Assembly: GCA_023431345.1 (NCBI GenBank)
Contig: JAEYWK010000122.1
Span: 1 to 13,576 of the forward strand
DNA: 13,576 nucleotides
Direction of reading: 5' to 3'
From: Pseudomonadota bacterium
GTDB taxonomy: Bacteria > Myxococcota_A > Polyangia > Polyangiales > Polyangiaceae
The notes below the pieces were generated by a model. It worked only from the letters and a program-made list of their open reading frames with translations. It did not search any database and was not told the DNA's origin. Each line of letters begins with the position of its first letter. Position 1 is the first letter of the stretch. Below are positions 5,690 through 13,361 of this stretch, piece after piece. A program made the translations under genes and the position numbers.

Positions 5690-8284
5690 ATGGGTCGTAC
5701 CTTCGTCTGGGCTGTCATCGGTGGCGTCTTTTGCTGCTCGCTCGTTGCCTCTGGCTGCTCCGATGGCGGCGTCGTGCGCGGCGATCCGCCCTACCCAGCC
5801 GGCGGCGATGGCAGCGGCGCGACGAGCAGCCGCGGCGGCGACGGCGCGGGCGCGAGCAGCCAGGGCGGCAACGGTAGCGGCCCCATCCCTGGCGGCCCGG
5901 GAGTAGGCGAAGCGTGCTCCGATGCCGAGCCGTGCCGCGCGGGGCTCACGTGCGGGGCGACGGACGTGTGCGAGCCGGCAGGCGACAGAGCCACCGGCGA
6001 AGCATGCGTGCTCAGCGCCGAATGTGCCGACGGACAGTGCGTGGCGCGAGCGTGTGTCGCCGCGGGTGGAGGTCAGCGCGGCGAGGAGTGCTTGTCCGAC
6101 GTCGACTGCGCCGCCGGGCAGCGCTGCGCGATCCAGGGCTTGAGCCTGACGTGCACCGCCGAGGGCTCAGGCGACATCGGCGCGGCGTGCGCGTCGAGCG
6201 TCGAGTGCTTCGGTGGGCTGGCTTGTTTGGCCGAGAAATGTGCGGTGCCCCCGCCGGGTGTGCCGCCCTTCGGGCAGCCCTGGCAGGGCGTAACGTGCGA
6301 TCCACCCGCCGAGGGCGAGGTCAAAGCGTACTTCGAGGTGCCCGGCGCGGCTGGCGCCGAGGAGGGCGACTTCTTCCGCTTGCCGTTCCCGACCGACGTG
6401 CGGCGCAGCGGCAACCAGCTCGACCTGAGCAAGTTCCCGACTCCGGGGAGCGCGCTGCTCGGAGTCGACCCGGTGCAGCTGTACGTCGACGCCATCAGCG
6501 AGAACGACACCGGCTGGGGCGCTTACCCCACCATCGTGTTCCGGTTCTCGGGGCCGTTCGACTTCGCGACATTTCAGCGCGACGCGCTGCAGTTCATCGA
6601 CGTCACGGACCCGGCCAAGGGACGGAGCGTTGGCTGGCGTCGCTTCTATACCGACGCGCGCACCCACTACATTTGCGACAATTTCCTGGCCGTTTCCCCG
6701 CCTTTCGGCAGCCCGCTCGAGCCCGGACACACCTACGCGGTGTTCGTGAGCGGCGACACCGAGGTCGACGTGTTCGACGACGACGGCAAGAAGACGGGAA
6801 GCAAGACGGTCACGCTGCTCGGCCGCGGCGACGGCAAGCCGGTCGTCCCTTCCGAGAACATGAAGGCCGTCATGAAGAGCGCGGCCCCATCCGACGCCAA
6901 GCTCAAGGCGGCTCACGCGGCGCTCGCCCCGCTGCGGGCGTACCTGGCGGCCAAGAGCCTGCCCGCCAGTAACGTGCTCACCGCCAGCGTCTTCACCGTT
7001 AGCCAAGTTCGCGAGCCGATGGCCGACCTGGCGGAGGCGGTCAGCAAGTCCCCCGCGCCGACCGCGAGCGCTTGGGTGAAATGCGGGCCAGGCGTCGACT
7101 CACCGTGCCCCGAGGGCGATGCGGAGCAAGGACGCGGCTGCGATAGCGACGAACATGGCTACGACGAGTACCAGGCCTTGCTCGAGCTCCCGGTGTACCA
7201 GCGGGGCGACGCGCCGTACCTGACGCCCGCCGACGGCGGCGAAATCGAGCTCGGCTCGACGCGCCGCGAGCAGGTGTGCTTGTCGATCACGGTACCGAAG
7301 GGTCCGGCGCCGACCACGGGCTGGCCGACGGTGGTGTTCGCGCACGGCACGGGCGGTCACTTCCGCAGCCACGTGCGCCCCGAAGTCGCGGGCGTGCTGG
7401 CCGAGTCCGAGCCGGCGTTCGCGGTCATCGGCTTCGATCAGGTCGAGCACGGTCCGCGCCGCGGCGCCTCGCGCGAGTCGCCGAATCACCTCTTCTTCAA
7501 CTTTCTCAACCCGGCCGCGACGCGCGGCAATCCGTTGCAAGGCGCCGCCGACCAGCTCAGCGTCGCGCGCTTCGCGAAGAACCTCGTGGTCGACGCCGGC
7601 ACGACCGGCGGCGAAGCGATCCAGCTCGACGGCTCGAAGCTGTTCTTCTTCGGCCATTCCCAGGGCTCGACTCAGGGCAGCCTGATGCTCCCGTTCGGCG
7701 ACGACTACAAGGCGGCGGTGCTATCCGGGAGCGGCGCCAGCCTGCGCGACGCGCTCCGCACCAAGACGCGCCCGGAGAACATCGCGGCCGCGCTGCCGGT
7801 GGCGCTGCAAGACCCACTGATGATCGACGCCGAGCTCGGCCCCGGCGTGACGCTGTATCATCCGGTGCTGTCGCTGCTCCAGCAGTGGATCGATCCCGCC
7901 GATCCGCTGAGCTTCGCCGCCGTGATCGGCGCGCCGTTCGCTGGCCATAGGGGCAAGCACGTGCTGCAAACGTTCGGCGTGGAAGACAGCTACAGCCCGC
8001 CTGACACCCTGGCAACATTCGCGCTGGCGGCGGGGCTCACGCAGGTGCCGCTGCACTCGAGCGCCGGTGACGGCTACACCGCGGAAGCGCTGCCCGCGCC
8101 GCTCGAGGACCTCGGCTACCAAGCGCCCGGCTCGGGGATCACCCTCGGTTTCCGCCAATACGGGCCTGCCAGCGGTAAAGACGGGCACTTCGTGGTCTTC
8201 GACGTGAAGGCCGCTCGGGACGACATGCGGTTATTCTTCACGACCGCCGCTGGCAGTGAGCCGCCCGTGATCGGGCATCAGTGA
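5690..8284 (+). CDS. Secreted lipoprotein: four Cys-rich modules plus alpha/beta hydrolase
   Basis: An 864-residue protein. The signal peptide ends in the lipobox VASGC (Cys23), followed by a Gly/Ser-rich linker (31-72). Four Cys clusters follow (residues 76-94, 106-122, 134-155, 167-184), each opening with G-E/A-x-C, of the small disulfide-module kind common in myxobacterial surface lipoproteins. The C-terminal part looks like an alpha/beta hydrolase: oxyanion-type FAHGTGGHF (His552-Gly553), nucleophile elbow GHSQGS with Ser657, a candidate acid Asp766 in GVEDSYSPP, and candidate His833 in KDGHFVVFD. An esterase or lipase acting at the outer surface is the likely role; the substrate is unknown. 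Residues ~205-500 hold a beta-rich region I do not recognise. GAGG at 5677-5680, 9 nt before ATG, supports the start. It stands alone 152 bp after apt and converges on the epmA-like gene 11 bp away. Confidence 0.85.
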   Translation: MGRTFVWAVIGGVFCCSLVASGCSDGGVVRGDPPYPAGGDGSGATSSRGGDGAGASSQGGNGSGPIPGGPGVGEACSDAEPCRAGLTCGATDVCEPAGDRATGEACVLSAECADGQCVARACVAAGGGQRGEECLSDVDCAAGQRCAIQGLSLTCTAEGSGDIGAACASSVECFGGLACLAEKCAVPPPGVPPFGQPWQGVTCDPPAEGEVKAYFEVPGAAGAEEGDFFRLPFPTDVRRSGNQLDLSKFPTPGSALLGVDPVQLYVDAISENDTGWGAYPTIVFRFSGPFDFATFQRDALQFIDVTDPAKGRSVGWRRFYTDARTHYICDNFLAVSPPFGSPLEPGHTYAVFVSGDTEVDVFDDDGKKTGSKTVTLLGRGDGKPVVPSENMKAVMKSAAPSDAKLKAAHAALAPLRAYLAAKSLPASNVLTASVFTVSQVREPMADLAEAVSKSPAPTASAWVKCGPGVDSPCPEGDAEQGRGCDSDEHGYDEYQALLELPVYQRGDAPYLTPADGGEIELGSTRREQVCLSITVPKGPAPTTGWPTVVFAHGTGGHFRSHVRPEVAGVLAESEPAFAVIGFDQVEHGPRRGASRESPNHLFFNFLNPAATRGNPLQGAADQLSVARFAKNLVVDAGTTGGEAIQLDGSKLFFFGHSQGSTQGSLMLPFGDDYKAAVLSGSGASLRDALRTKTRPENIAAALPVALQDPLMIDAELGPGVTLYHPVLSLLQQWIDPADPLSFAAVIGAPFAGHRGKHVLQTFGVEDSYSPPDTLATFALAAGLTQVPLHSSAGDGYTAEALPAPLEDLGYQAPGSGITLGFRQYGPASGKDGHFVVFDVKAARDDMRLFFTTAAGSEPPVIGHQ

Positions 8285-8295
8285 GTGCCACGCGC

Positions 8296-9468
8296 TCAGG
8301 CGATCGTCGAGCGGTTGGTCGCCACCATCACCAGCCGCTCGAAGCCGAGCGCGTTGCCCGCCGAGGGGGGCATCCCTTCCGTCAAGGACGCCAGGAAGGG
8401 CTCGTCGAGCGGGTAGACGCGGCGGCCGAGGGCGCGACGGCGCGCGCTCTCTTCGACCATGCGGCGTCGCTGCTCGACCGGATCCGTGAGCTCGCCGTAG
8501 GCGTTACACAGCTCGACCCCGCCGAAATACAGCTCTGCCCGCTCCGCCACGCTCGGATCGTCGGCGTGCGGGCGCGAGAGCGCGGCCTGTGAAATCGGGT
8601 AATGCGTGAGAAATACGGGCCGGGGATGGGCGGCGAGCGCAGGCTCCACACGCTCGACCAGCAGCTCGAAGTAGCGGTCTTCGTCGCGCTCTGCGAGCCG
8701 TGCCGCGTCGTCGATGCCCGCGTAGCGCTGAAAAGCTTGGCGTAGCGTGAGCCGCTCGAAGGGGGCCTGCACGCTCACCTTGCGCTGGCCGAGCACGAAC
8801 ACCTCGTCTTCACCGGCCAGCTCGCGCACGACGGCGCGCACCAGCTCTTCGGTGTCGCGGAGCACGCTCTCGAGATCGTCGAAGGCGCGGTACCACTCGA
8901 GCAGCGTGAACTCGGGTGAGTGCAGCGGGCCCTGCTCGTCCGCGCGCGCCACCTTCGCGAGCTGAAAGATGCGCGGCATGCCGCCGACCAGCAAGCGCTT
9001 CATGGCCAGCTCGGGCGAGGTAATCAGGTACTTTCCGCTGGCTTCGATGGCGTCGACGTGGAAATCGACGCCCGGCGCGGGCACGCGCAGCGGCGTCTGC
9101 ACCTCGACGAAGCTGCGCTCTGCGAAGAATGCGCGCACCACGGCCGCGGCGCGCGCCGCATCGCGTAGGCGCTCCGCCTCTCCCGCGAAGACGGCGCGGT
9201 AGAACTCCCCGTCGGCGGCGGGCGTGGGGCAGGGGTAGCGATGGAGCAGCACGCCAGCGCTGAGCTGCTTGGAGGAGCGCACCCCGGAGACCACGACCAA
9301 GTCGCCCGGCTCGACCGGAACCGCTTGACTCATCTCCACGCTGACGCGCGCGAAAGCGTCGGCGACGACGAGCGTCTGGCCATCGACGTTGAAGACGCGG
9401 CCCGCTAGCTCCAGGCGCTCGCCGAGCGTCCGCCCGCTCGATCCGAAATCGCTCGGCGACAGCGGCAC
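8296..9468 (-). CDS. epmA: EpmA/GenX-type lysyl-tRNA synthetase paralogue, N-terminally extended
   Basis: This 390-residue protein resembles EpmA (GenX/PoxA), which attaches beta-lysine to elongation factor P using a class II synthetase fold. Visible: motif 1 region RAFFAERSFVEVQTPLRV (~112-129), LITSPELAMKRLLVGGMPRIFQL (148-170), motif 2 with HSPEFTLLEWYRAFDD (183-198), ELYFGGVELCNAYGELTD, and motif 3 GNALGFERLVM with Arg378. E. coli EpmA is 325 residues and begins just before motif 1. Here about 90 residues precede it, with alternating beta-type segments (LAGRVFNVDGQTLVVADAFARVSVEM and EPGDLVVVSG) that recall an OB-type fold. In motif 2 the usual F-R-N-E reads A-R-A-D (174-177). The GTG at 9468 is chosen because the longer frame from 9525 would overlap sctS; GTG lies 5 bp past the sctS stop. 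Whether it modifies EF-P is inference. Confidence 0.85.
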   Translation of the reverse strand: MPLSPSDFGSSGRTLGERLELAGRVFNVDGQTLVVADAFARVSVEMSQAVPVEPGDLVVVSGVRSSKQLSAGVLLHRYPCPTPAADGEFYRAVFAGEAERLRDAARAAAVVRAFFAERSFVEVQTPLRVPAPGVDFHVDAIEASGKYLITSPELAMKRLLVGGMPRIFQLAKVARADEQGPLHSPEFTLLEWYRAFDDLESVLRDTEELVRAVVRELAGEDEVFVLGQRKVSVQAPFERLTLRQAFQRYAGIDDAARLAERDEDRYFELLVERVEPALAAHPRPVFLTHYPISQAALSRPHADDPSVAERAELYFGGVELCNAYGELTDPVEQRRRMVEESARRRALGRRVYPLDEPFLASLTEGMPPSAGNALGFERLVMVATNRSTIA

Positions 9469-9473
9469 GTGGC

Positions 9474-9728
9474 TCAGCCCCCGAAGGCTCGCGTCGCGAA
9501 CTCCGCGATCTGCGCGCCCATCCACGGCCCCGTCACGGCGAGCACGACCACGACGACCACGAGCCGCGGCAGGTGCCCGATGGTGTGGTCTTGAACTTGC
9601 GTTGCGGCTTGCAGCACCGACACGAGCAGCCCGATCAGCGCGGCAGCTCCCACCACCGGCAGGGCGACCGCCACGGAGAGCAGCAGCGCTTGCTGAGCAA
9701 GCGTCGTCAGCTCACCGAGCGACGCCAT
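9474..9728 (-). CDS. sctS: Type III export apparatus protein, FliQ/SctS family
   Basis: The 84-residue, two-helix membrane protein matches the FliQ/SctS family in length and in its core GLLVSVLQAATQVQDHTIGHLPRLVVVVVV... (from residue 33). This family, with SctR/FliP and SctT/FliR, forms the helical export gate of flagellar and virulence type III systems. Membrane segments are about 14-38 and 53-72, the second followed by GPWMGAQIAEFATRAF. The AQIAEFA ending looks more like SctS than FliQ, but one protein this short cannot decide, so the symbol is tentative. The ATG shares one base with the stop of the upstream lipoprotein gene (TAATG), implying translational coupling, and the epmA-like GTG lies 5 bp past the stop. 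No other type III gene is in the window, unusual because sctR-S-T normally adjoin. Confidence 0.88.
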   Translation of the reverse strand: MASLGELTTLAQQALLLSVAVALPVVGAAALIGLLVSVLQAATQVQDHTIGHLPRLVVVVVVLAVTGPWMGAQIAEFATRAFGG

Positions 9729-10216
9729 TAGACGCCGCCCGCACCTGCAGCGCCGCCGGCGGGCGAGGGCGCGCCGCCGTCGGTCGCCGGGGCGCCCGCG
9801 GTCGCTCCGCCCGCGCCGGCGCCTCCGGTGGTCGGAGGCTCTTGAGCGGCGCCGCCGTTGCCGCCGGCGTCGGGCGTGGTCGTCGTGGCGCCCGCCGCGC
9901 CGGCGCTGGAGCCGCCTTCACCATCAGGCGCTGGCGGCTCGCCCGAATCCGGGCTGCCACCGGCGCCGGTCACGCTACCGCGGCGGCAGCGAGCGTCGGA
10001 TTCGTCACCGGGCGTCGCGGGGCAGCAGCGATCCGTCGAGCGGTCGACGAGCTGATTTCTCGCCACGCACACGAGGCCACTATCGCAGTCGCTGTTTTGC
10101 GTCTTGGCCTTGTCGCAGCGCTCACCCTCGCCCTGCTGCGAGCAGCCGGGAGCGAGGAGCGCGGTGAAGCCGCAAACCAACGAAGCCAAGAGCACGGAGC
10201 GGAGCGCGGGGGACAT
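9728..10216 (-). CDS. Small Cys-rich lipoprotein with Gly/Ala/Pro-rich tail
   Basis: A 162-residue protein. Its signal peptide ends in LAPGC (lipidated Cys25). Residues 25-77 carry a Cys-rich segment (C34, C44, C50, C64, C65, C77), including CDSGLVC like the modules of the large lipoprotein at 5690-8284. From residue ~80 to the end it is almost purely Gly/Ala/Pro/Ser/Thr/Asp, a disordered tail. The frame is open to a TTG at 10261, but only the ATG at 10216 puts the signal peptide at the N-terminus. No clear ribosome binding site is visible. Its TAA overlaps the sctS ATG by one base, so translation of the two is probably coupled. It is likely exported by the general pathway and lipidated; a role near the type III gate is only a guess from position. 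Confidence 0.75.
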   Translation of the reverse strand: MSPALRSVLLASLVCGFTALLAPGCSQQGEGERCDKAKTQNSDCDSGLVCVARNQLVDRSTDRCCPATPGDESDARCRRGSVTGAGGSPDSGEPPAPDGEGGSSAGAAGATTTTPDAGGNGGAAQEPPTTGGAGAGGATAGAPATDGGAPSPAGGAAGAGGV

Positions 10217-10354
10217 GGGGCGGGCGCTGTCGTAACACCAAATCCGCGGGATGGGGCCCAATTTCGGCCGTAGCCAGGCCCGCTGCCGCCCTTCTCCTTC
10301 TGAGGCGAAGCTCCTCGCGAGGCCCGAGCGGGCGCGTGTGCGGCCCAGGTGAGC

Positions 10355-11020
10355 TCAGCTGCGCTGCCGCTCTTCTTTGGCTTCGACGGCGGCGGCGAAC
10401 AGTCGCAGGTACGAGACCGCGCTCGAAATCGAGAACACCAGCGAAGCGTAGATGAGCGCGCGGCCGACGTAGACCAAGTCGACCATGCCCAGATCGAGCC
10501 CGAGCAAGCTGAGATGGTACGGGTAGCCCAAGATCAGCGCCAAAATGCCGATCATCTGCAGGGCCGTCTTGCTCTTGCCGTCGTCACCGGCCGCGATCAC
10601 CACGCCCTCGCTGCTGGCGATGCTGCGCAGGGCCGTGACGGAAATCTCGCGGGCCAAAAGCACGGTGACGGCCCACTCCGGGATGCGCCCCATCGGCACC
10701 ATGTAAATGAGCGACGCCATCACGAGCAGCTTGTCCGCGAGCGGGTCGAGGAACTTACCGAGCACGCTGACGACGTTCATCTTGCGCGCCAGGTAGCCGT
10801 CGAGCAGGTCGGTGATCGCGGCGCCGGAGTAGACCAGCGCGGCCAGCACGCAGTCTTCCGGCGTGCCGCGATCGAGCAGCAAGATCACGATCGGGATCGC
10901 GAACACTCGCCCGAACGTGAGCAAGTTCGGCAGGTTCAGGGCGTCTTGTCGGAGCGAGCGCCGGCGCCGCTTACGCTCGCCCGTATCGTCCGCATTTTCG
11001 TGAATTTCTTCGCTGCTCAT
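10355..11020 (-). CDS. pgsA: CDP-diacylglycerol-glycerol-3-phosphate 3-phosphatidyltransferase
   Basis: PgsA joins CDP-diacylglycerol and glycerol-3-phosphate to give phosphatidylglycerol phosphate, the committed step to phosphatidylglycerol and cardiolipin, in the inner membrane. The full CDP-alcohol phosphotransferase signature DG-x2-AR-x8-G-x3-D-x3-D is present: Asp74-Gly75, Ala78-Arg79, Gly88, Asp92, Asp96, with Asp71 just before. NLPNLLTFGRVFAIPIVI (29-46) is the usual first amphipathic/membrane segment and several hydrophobic helices follow. Residues 1-27 are a charged extension including RKRRRR, typical positive-inside sequence. The frame stays open to 11425 but the ATG at 11020 gives the normal 221-residue length, and its ATGA overlaps the TPR-gene stop (11017-11020), implying translational coupling. 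The 138 bp downstream separates it from the lipoprotein gene. Confidence 0.93.
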   Translation of the reverse strand: MSSEEIHENADDTGERKRRRRSLRQDALNLPNLLTFGRVFAIPIVILLLDRGTPEDCVLAALVYSGAAITDLLDGYLARKMNVVSVLGKFLDPLADKLLVMASLIYMVPMGRIPEWAVTVLLAREISVTALRSIASSEGVVIAAGDDGKSKTALQMIGILALILGYPYHLSLLGLDLGMVDLVYVGRALIYASLVFSISSAVSYLRLFAAAVEAKEERQRS

Positions 11021-12597
11021 CGCGTCAAATCCAAGAGCAAGGCGCCTTCGCCGCTGAAAGATACGGCCCCTGGCAGGCGGCCGGGTGAGGCGTCGGTGTC
11101 GACGGCCTGACCGAGCAAGCGCCCCGTCCAGCCGATGACGTCGTCGACGCGGACGATGGCTTGCGACTCCGGCCCGACGCTGAGCGCCGACACGGCGCCG
11201 TACGTCTCCAGCACCGCGAAGCCCCTGCCCGAGAGCTGCACCATCGCCACCGGTTCGCGACCGCCGGCGGCGAGGCGGCCGTTTTCGTAGCGAACGCTGC
11301 CCTCGAAGGCGAGCAGGCTGCCTTCGCGGACGTAAACGTACTCGTCGGCGAGCTCGATGGCCCACAGCGTGCGGCCGCGCCCGGCGATGACGACCGCCTT
11401 GGAGGCGCCTTCGTAGGCGTGCCACAGGCTCGAGCCAGCGCCGAACGGTTCGCTCGTCTCGCGACCGCGCAGCCGCCGCATCAGCGGTGCGGGCCGGGGT
11501 GCTTGCCCGCGGCAGCTGATGCTGGAAATCACGTCCGAACGCGCCGAGAAGCCTTCGCTGGTGATGCAGGTGCCGACGCGGCTGCCGTGAATCAGCACCT
11601 TTGCGGGCGGCTCGGGGAACGGCAAGCCACCTTCGAGGGCCAGGCCGCCGGTCGTAGCGACGGGGGCGCGCAGCGAGGCGGGCGCGCGCAAGGACGCTGG
11701 GGGTGGCACCGAGTCGCGCTGCAGCTCCGAAGCGTCGGAGATGACGGGCACGGCCGGGCCGAGGCGGCCGAGCAACGATGGCGCGCGGCGCTGCTTCGGC
11801 AGCGGCGGCACCGAGGCATCACCCGGCTCGACCGCGCGCCAGCGGCCGGCACGCGAGGTGTCGCCGGCGTCGGGCTCGGCGCTGGCGTGCGAGAAGCCGC
11901 CTTCACGACCATCGAGCTCCTGCACGGCGTCGGCGGCGGCCAAGCGGATCTCGACTCGCTCGGGCTCGACCGCCTCCTGCGCGGCGGCGGCCGCTTGCTC
12001 GGCCAGCAAGCGTTGCATGCGGCGCGCTAAATTGGGCTGTCCCGCCTTTTCGAACGCGGCCTCGGCTTTGGCGAGCTCGCCCAGTCGCTCGAAGGTCAAT
12101 CCCAGGTAACCCCACGCTCGTACGTGGTCCGGCACGCGCTGAATCACGGCTTCGAGCACGTCGCGCGCGAGGTGCGATTGCCCCGTCTTCAAGTAGCAGA
12201 GCCCGAGGTTCACCCGCGGGCTGATCTCGTTCGGGACGGCCTTGATGATCTCTTCGTAGATGCCGATGGCGCGCGGGTAGAGGCCGAGCCGAAAGTAGAC
12301 GACGCCGAGCAGGCCCTGACCCTCGGTATCTCGAGGCTGCAGCTTGAGGGCCCGCTCGAGCTCCTCCTTCGCCTGCGGCACGCAGTTGTCTTGCAGCAGC
12401 TCGCTGCCCCGGTAGAGATGGTACAGAAAATCTTCACCGTCGAAGCTGCCGGCGGAGGAGGGCGCCTCGGAGTCGCTGGTCTGCTCGGGCGCGTTGGCGG
12501 TCACGCGCGAAGACGGGCGCCCGCCGCGCGGGCCCAAGGTCGCCCGCTGCGAGACCGGACCTGCAGGACCGGGGACCGGATCGGCTTCGTCACCCAT
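11017..12597 (-). CDS. TPR protein with C-terminal AIM24-like domain
   Basis: A 526-residue, apparently cytoplasmic protein with no signal peptide. Residues 1-55 are polar low-complexity. About four tetratricopeptide repeats follow (approximately 57-90, 91-124, 125-158, 159-192; for example LLGVVYFRLGLYPRAIGIYEEI and VNLGLCYLKTGQSHLARDVLEAV). Residues ~195-330 are a disordered Ala/Pro/Arg linker containing a tandem ASLRAP-ASLRAP. The C-terminal ~190 residues (VLIHGSRVGTCITSEGFSAR... GSLLAFEGSVRYE ... MVQLSGRGFAVLETYGAVSALSVG ... IVRVDDVIGWTG) resemble the AIM24/TIM24-like beta-sandwich family, whose bacterial function is not established. The gene follows hisA by 26 bp and overlaps pgsA by four bases (ATGA), so it is in an operon with both. 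The ATG at 12597 has only a distant AAGG (12613-12616). Confidence 0.8.
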   Translation of the reverse strand: MGDEADPVPGPAGPVSQRATLGPRGGRPSSRVTANAPEQTSDSEAPSSAGSFDGEDFLYHLYRGSELLQDNCVPQAKEELERALKLQPRDTEGQGLLGVVYFRLGLYPRAIGIYEEIIKAVPNEISPRVNLGLCYLKTGQSHLARDVLEAVIQRVPDHVRAWGYLGLTFERLGELAKAEAAFEKAGQPNLARRMQRLLAEQAAAAAQEAVEPERVEIRLAAADAVQELDGREGGFSHASAEPDAGDTSRAGRWRAVEPGDASVPPLPKQRRAPSLLGRLGPAVPVISDASELQRDSVPPPASLRAPASLRAPVATTGGLALEGGLPFPEPPAKVLIHGSRVGTCITSEGFSARSDVISSISCRGQAPRPAPLMRRLRGRETSEPFGAGSSLWHAYEGASKAVVIAGRGRTLWAIELADEYVYVREGSLLAFEGSVRYENGRLAAGGREPVAMVQLSGRGFAVLETYGAVSALSVGPESQAIVRVDDVIGWTGRLLGQAVDTDASPGRLPGAVSFSGEGALLLDLTR

Positions 12598-12623
12598 CGA
12601 GGTTTCGAGGCTACCTTGAGGAC

Positions 12624-13355
12624 TCAGCCCGCAGCGCCAATTTTTGCCGCGAGTACCGCCTCGTCCAGGGAAAAACGCCCTTCGTGGAGGGCGCGGCCGA
12701 CGATCGCGCCCACGATTCCGCTTCCGGCCTGGGTGAGCGCGCTGATGTGGGCGAGGGTGCCAACCCCGCCGCTAGCGATCACGGGCACCTGCGTTTCTCG
12801 TCCGAGGCGCGCCGTCGCTTCGATGTTCGGCCCGACCTCGGTGCCGTCGCGGTCGATATCGGTGTAGAGCGCGGCCGCCAGGGCGTGCTTCGACAGCTCG
12901 CGTACCAAATCGGTGGCGAGGCGCTCGGATTGGTCGAGCCAGCCGGCGGTAGCTACCTTGCCGTCACGCGCGTCGACGGCGATGATGATGCGGCCAGGAT
13001 AAGCGAGCGCCGCTCGCTCGACGAGGGCTGGCTCACGCAGGGCCGCCGTCCCCAGCACCACGCGCTCGACGCCGAGGTCGAAGTAGCTCTTCACGGCGTC
13101 GAACGAGCGCACGCCGCCGCCCACCTGCACGCCGCTCCCGAAGGACTTCACGAGCCGCGTCACCAGGTCGCGCTGGACCGCGGTGCCCGCGCGCGCGCCC
13201 TCCAAATCGACCACGTGCAGCCGCTTGACGCGGCCAGCCCAGCCCGCGGCCAGCACCGGCGGGTTGTCGTGATAAACGGTGACGTCCTCGTAGCGGCCCT
13301 TCAGCAGCCGGACCGCCTTACCCTCGAGCAAATCAATCGCGGGGATCACTTCCAT
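12624..13355 (-). CDS. hisA: HisA, ProFAR isomerase of histidine biosynthesis
   Basis: HisA performs the Amadori rearrangement of ProFAR to PRFAR, the fourth step of histidine synthesis, in a cytoplasmic beta/alpha barrel. The 243-residue length is standard. Catalytic Asp8 is in IPAIDLLEGKAVRL, the second catalytic Asp128 in IAVDARDGKVATAGW, and the phosphate loops are VQVGGGVR (77-83) and VIASGGVGTL (192-201). TDIDRDGTEVGPN (165-177) is the typical strand-6 region. The ATG at 13355 is preceded by GGGG (13362-13365 on the minus strand), the only purine-rich stretch near the start and itself the last run of a G-quadruplex-type motif. No hisF or hisH is in the window. The downstream neighbours, a TPR-AIM24 protein and pgsA, are unrelated to histidine synthesis. 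Confidence 0.96.
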   Translation of the reverse strand: MEVIPAIDLLEGKAVRLLKGRYEDVTVYHDNPPVLAAGWAGRVKRLHVVDLEGARAGTAVQRDLVTRLVKSFGSGVQVGGGVRSFDAVKSYFDLGVERVVLGTAALREPALVERAALAYPGRIIIAVDARDGKVATAGWLDQSERLATDLVRELSKHALAAALYTDIDRDGTEVGPNIEATARLGRETQVPVIASGGVGTLAHISALTQAGSGIVGAIVGRALHEGRFSLDEAVLAAKIGAAG

Positions 13356-13361
13356 CGCCGG

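Noticed and set aside
6167..7006. Minus-strand frame of 279 codons inside the hydrolase lipoprotein
   Set aside because: Antisense shadow; the + strand protein has a signal peptide, ordered Cys modules and a hydrolase motif.
8263..8276. GCCCG-TGAT-CGGGC hairpin as a terminator at the convergent junction
   Set aside because: Only a 5-bp stem, inside the coding end of the hydrolase gene, with no T-run on either strand.
9469..9525. 19-codon upstream extension of the epmA-like frame
   Set aside because: It overlaps the 3' end of sctS and contributes no conserved residues; GTG at 9468 follows the sctS stop directly.
10313..10322. CCTCGCGAGG palindrome downstream of pgsA as a terminator
   Set aside because: A 10-bp loop-free palindrome without a T-run; too short to separate from chance in GC-rich DNA.
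10349..11110. + strand frame of 253 codons over pgsA
   Set aside because: Antisense to pgsA, which has the full CDP-alcohol phosphotransferase signature; the frame is rich in Asp/His/Arg/Gln as shadows are.
11021..11425. 135-codon upstream extension of the pgsA frame
   Set aside because: It lies inside the TPR-AIM24 gene in another frame and is almost pure Arg/Ala/Gly; the ATG at 11020 gives the normal PgsA length.
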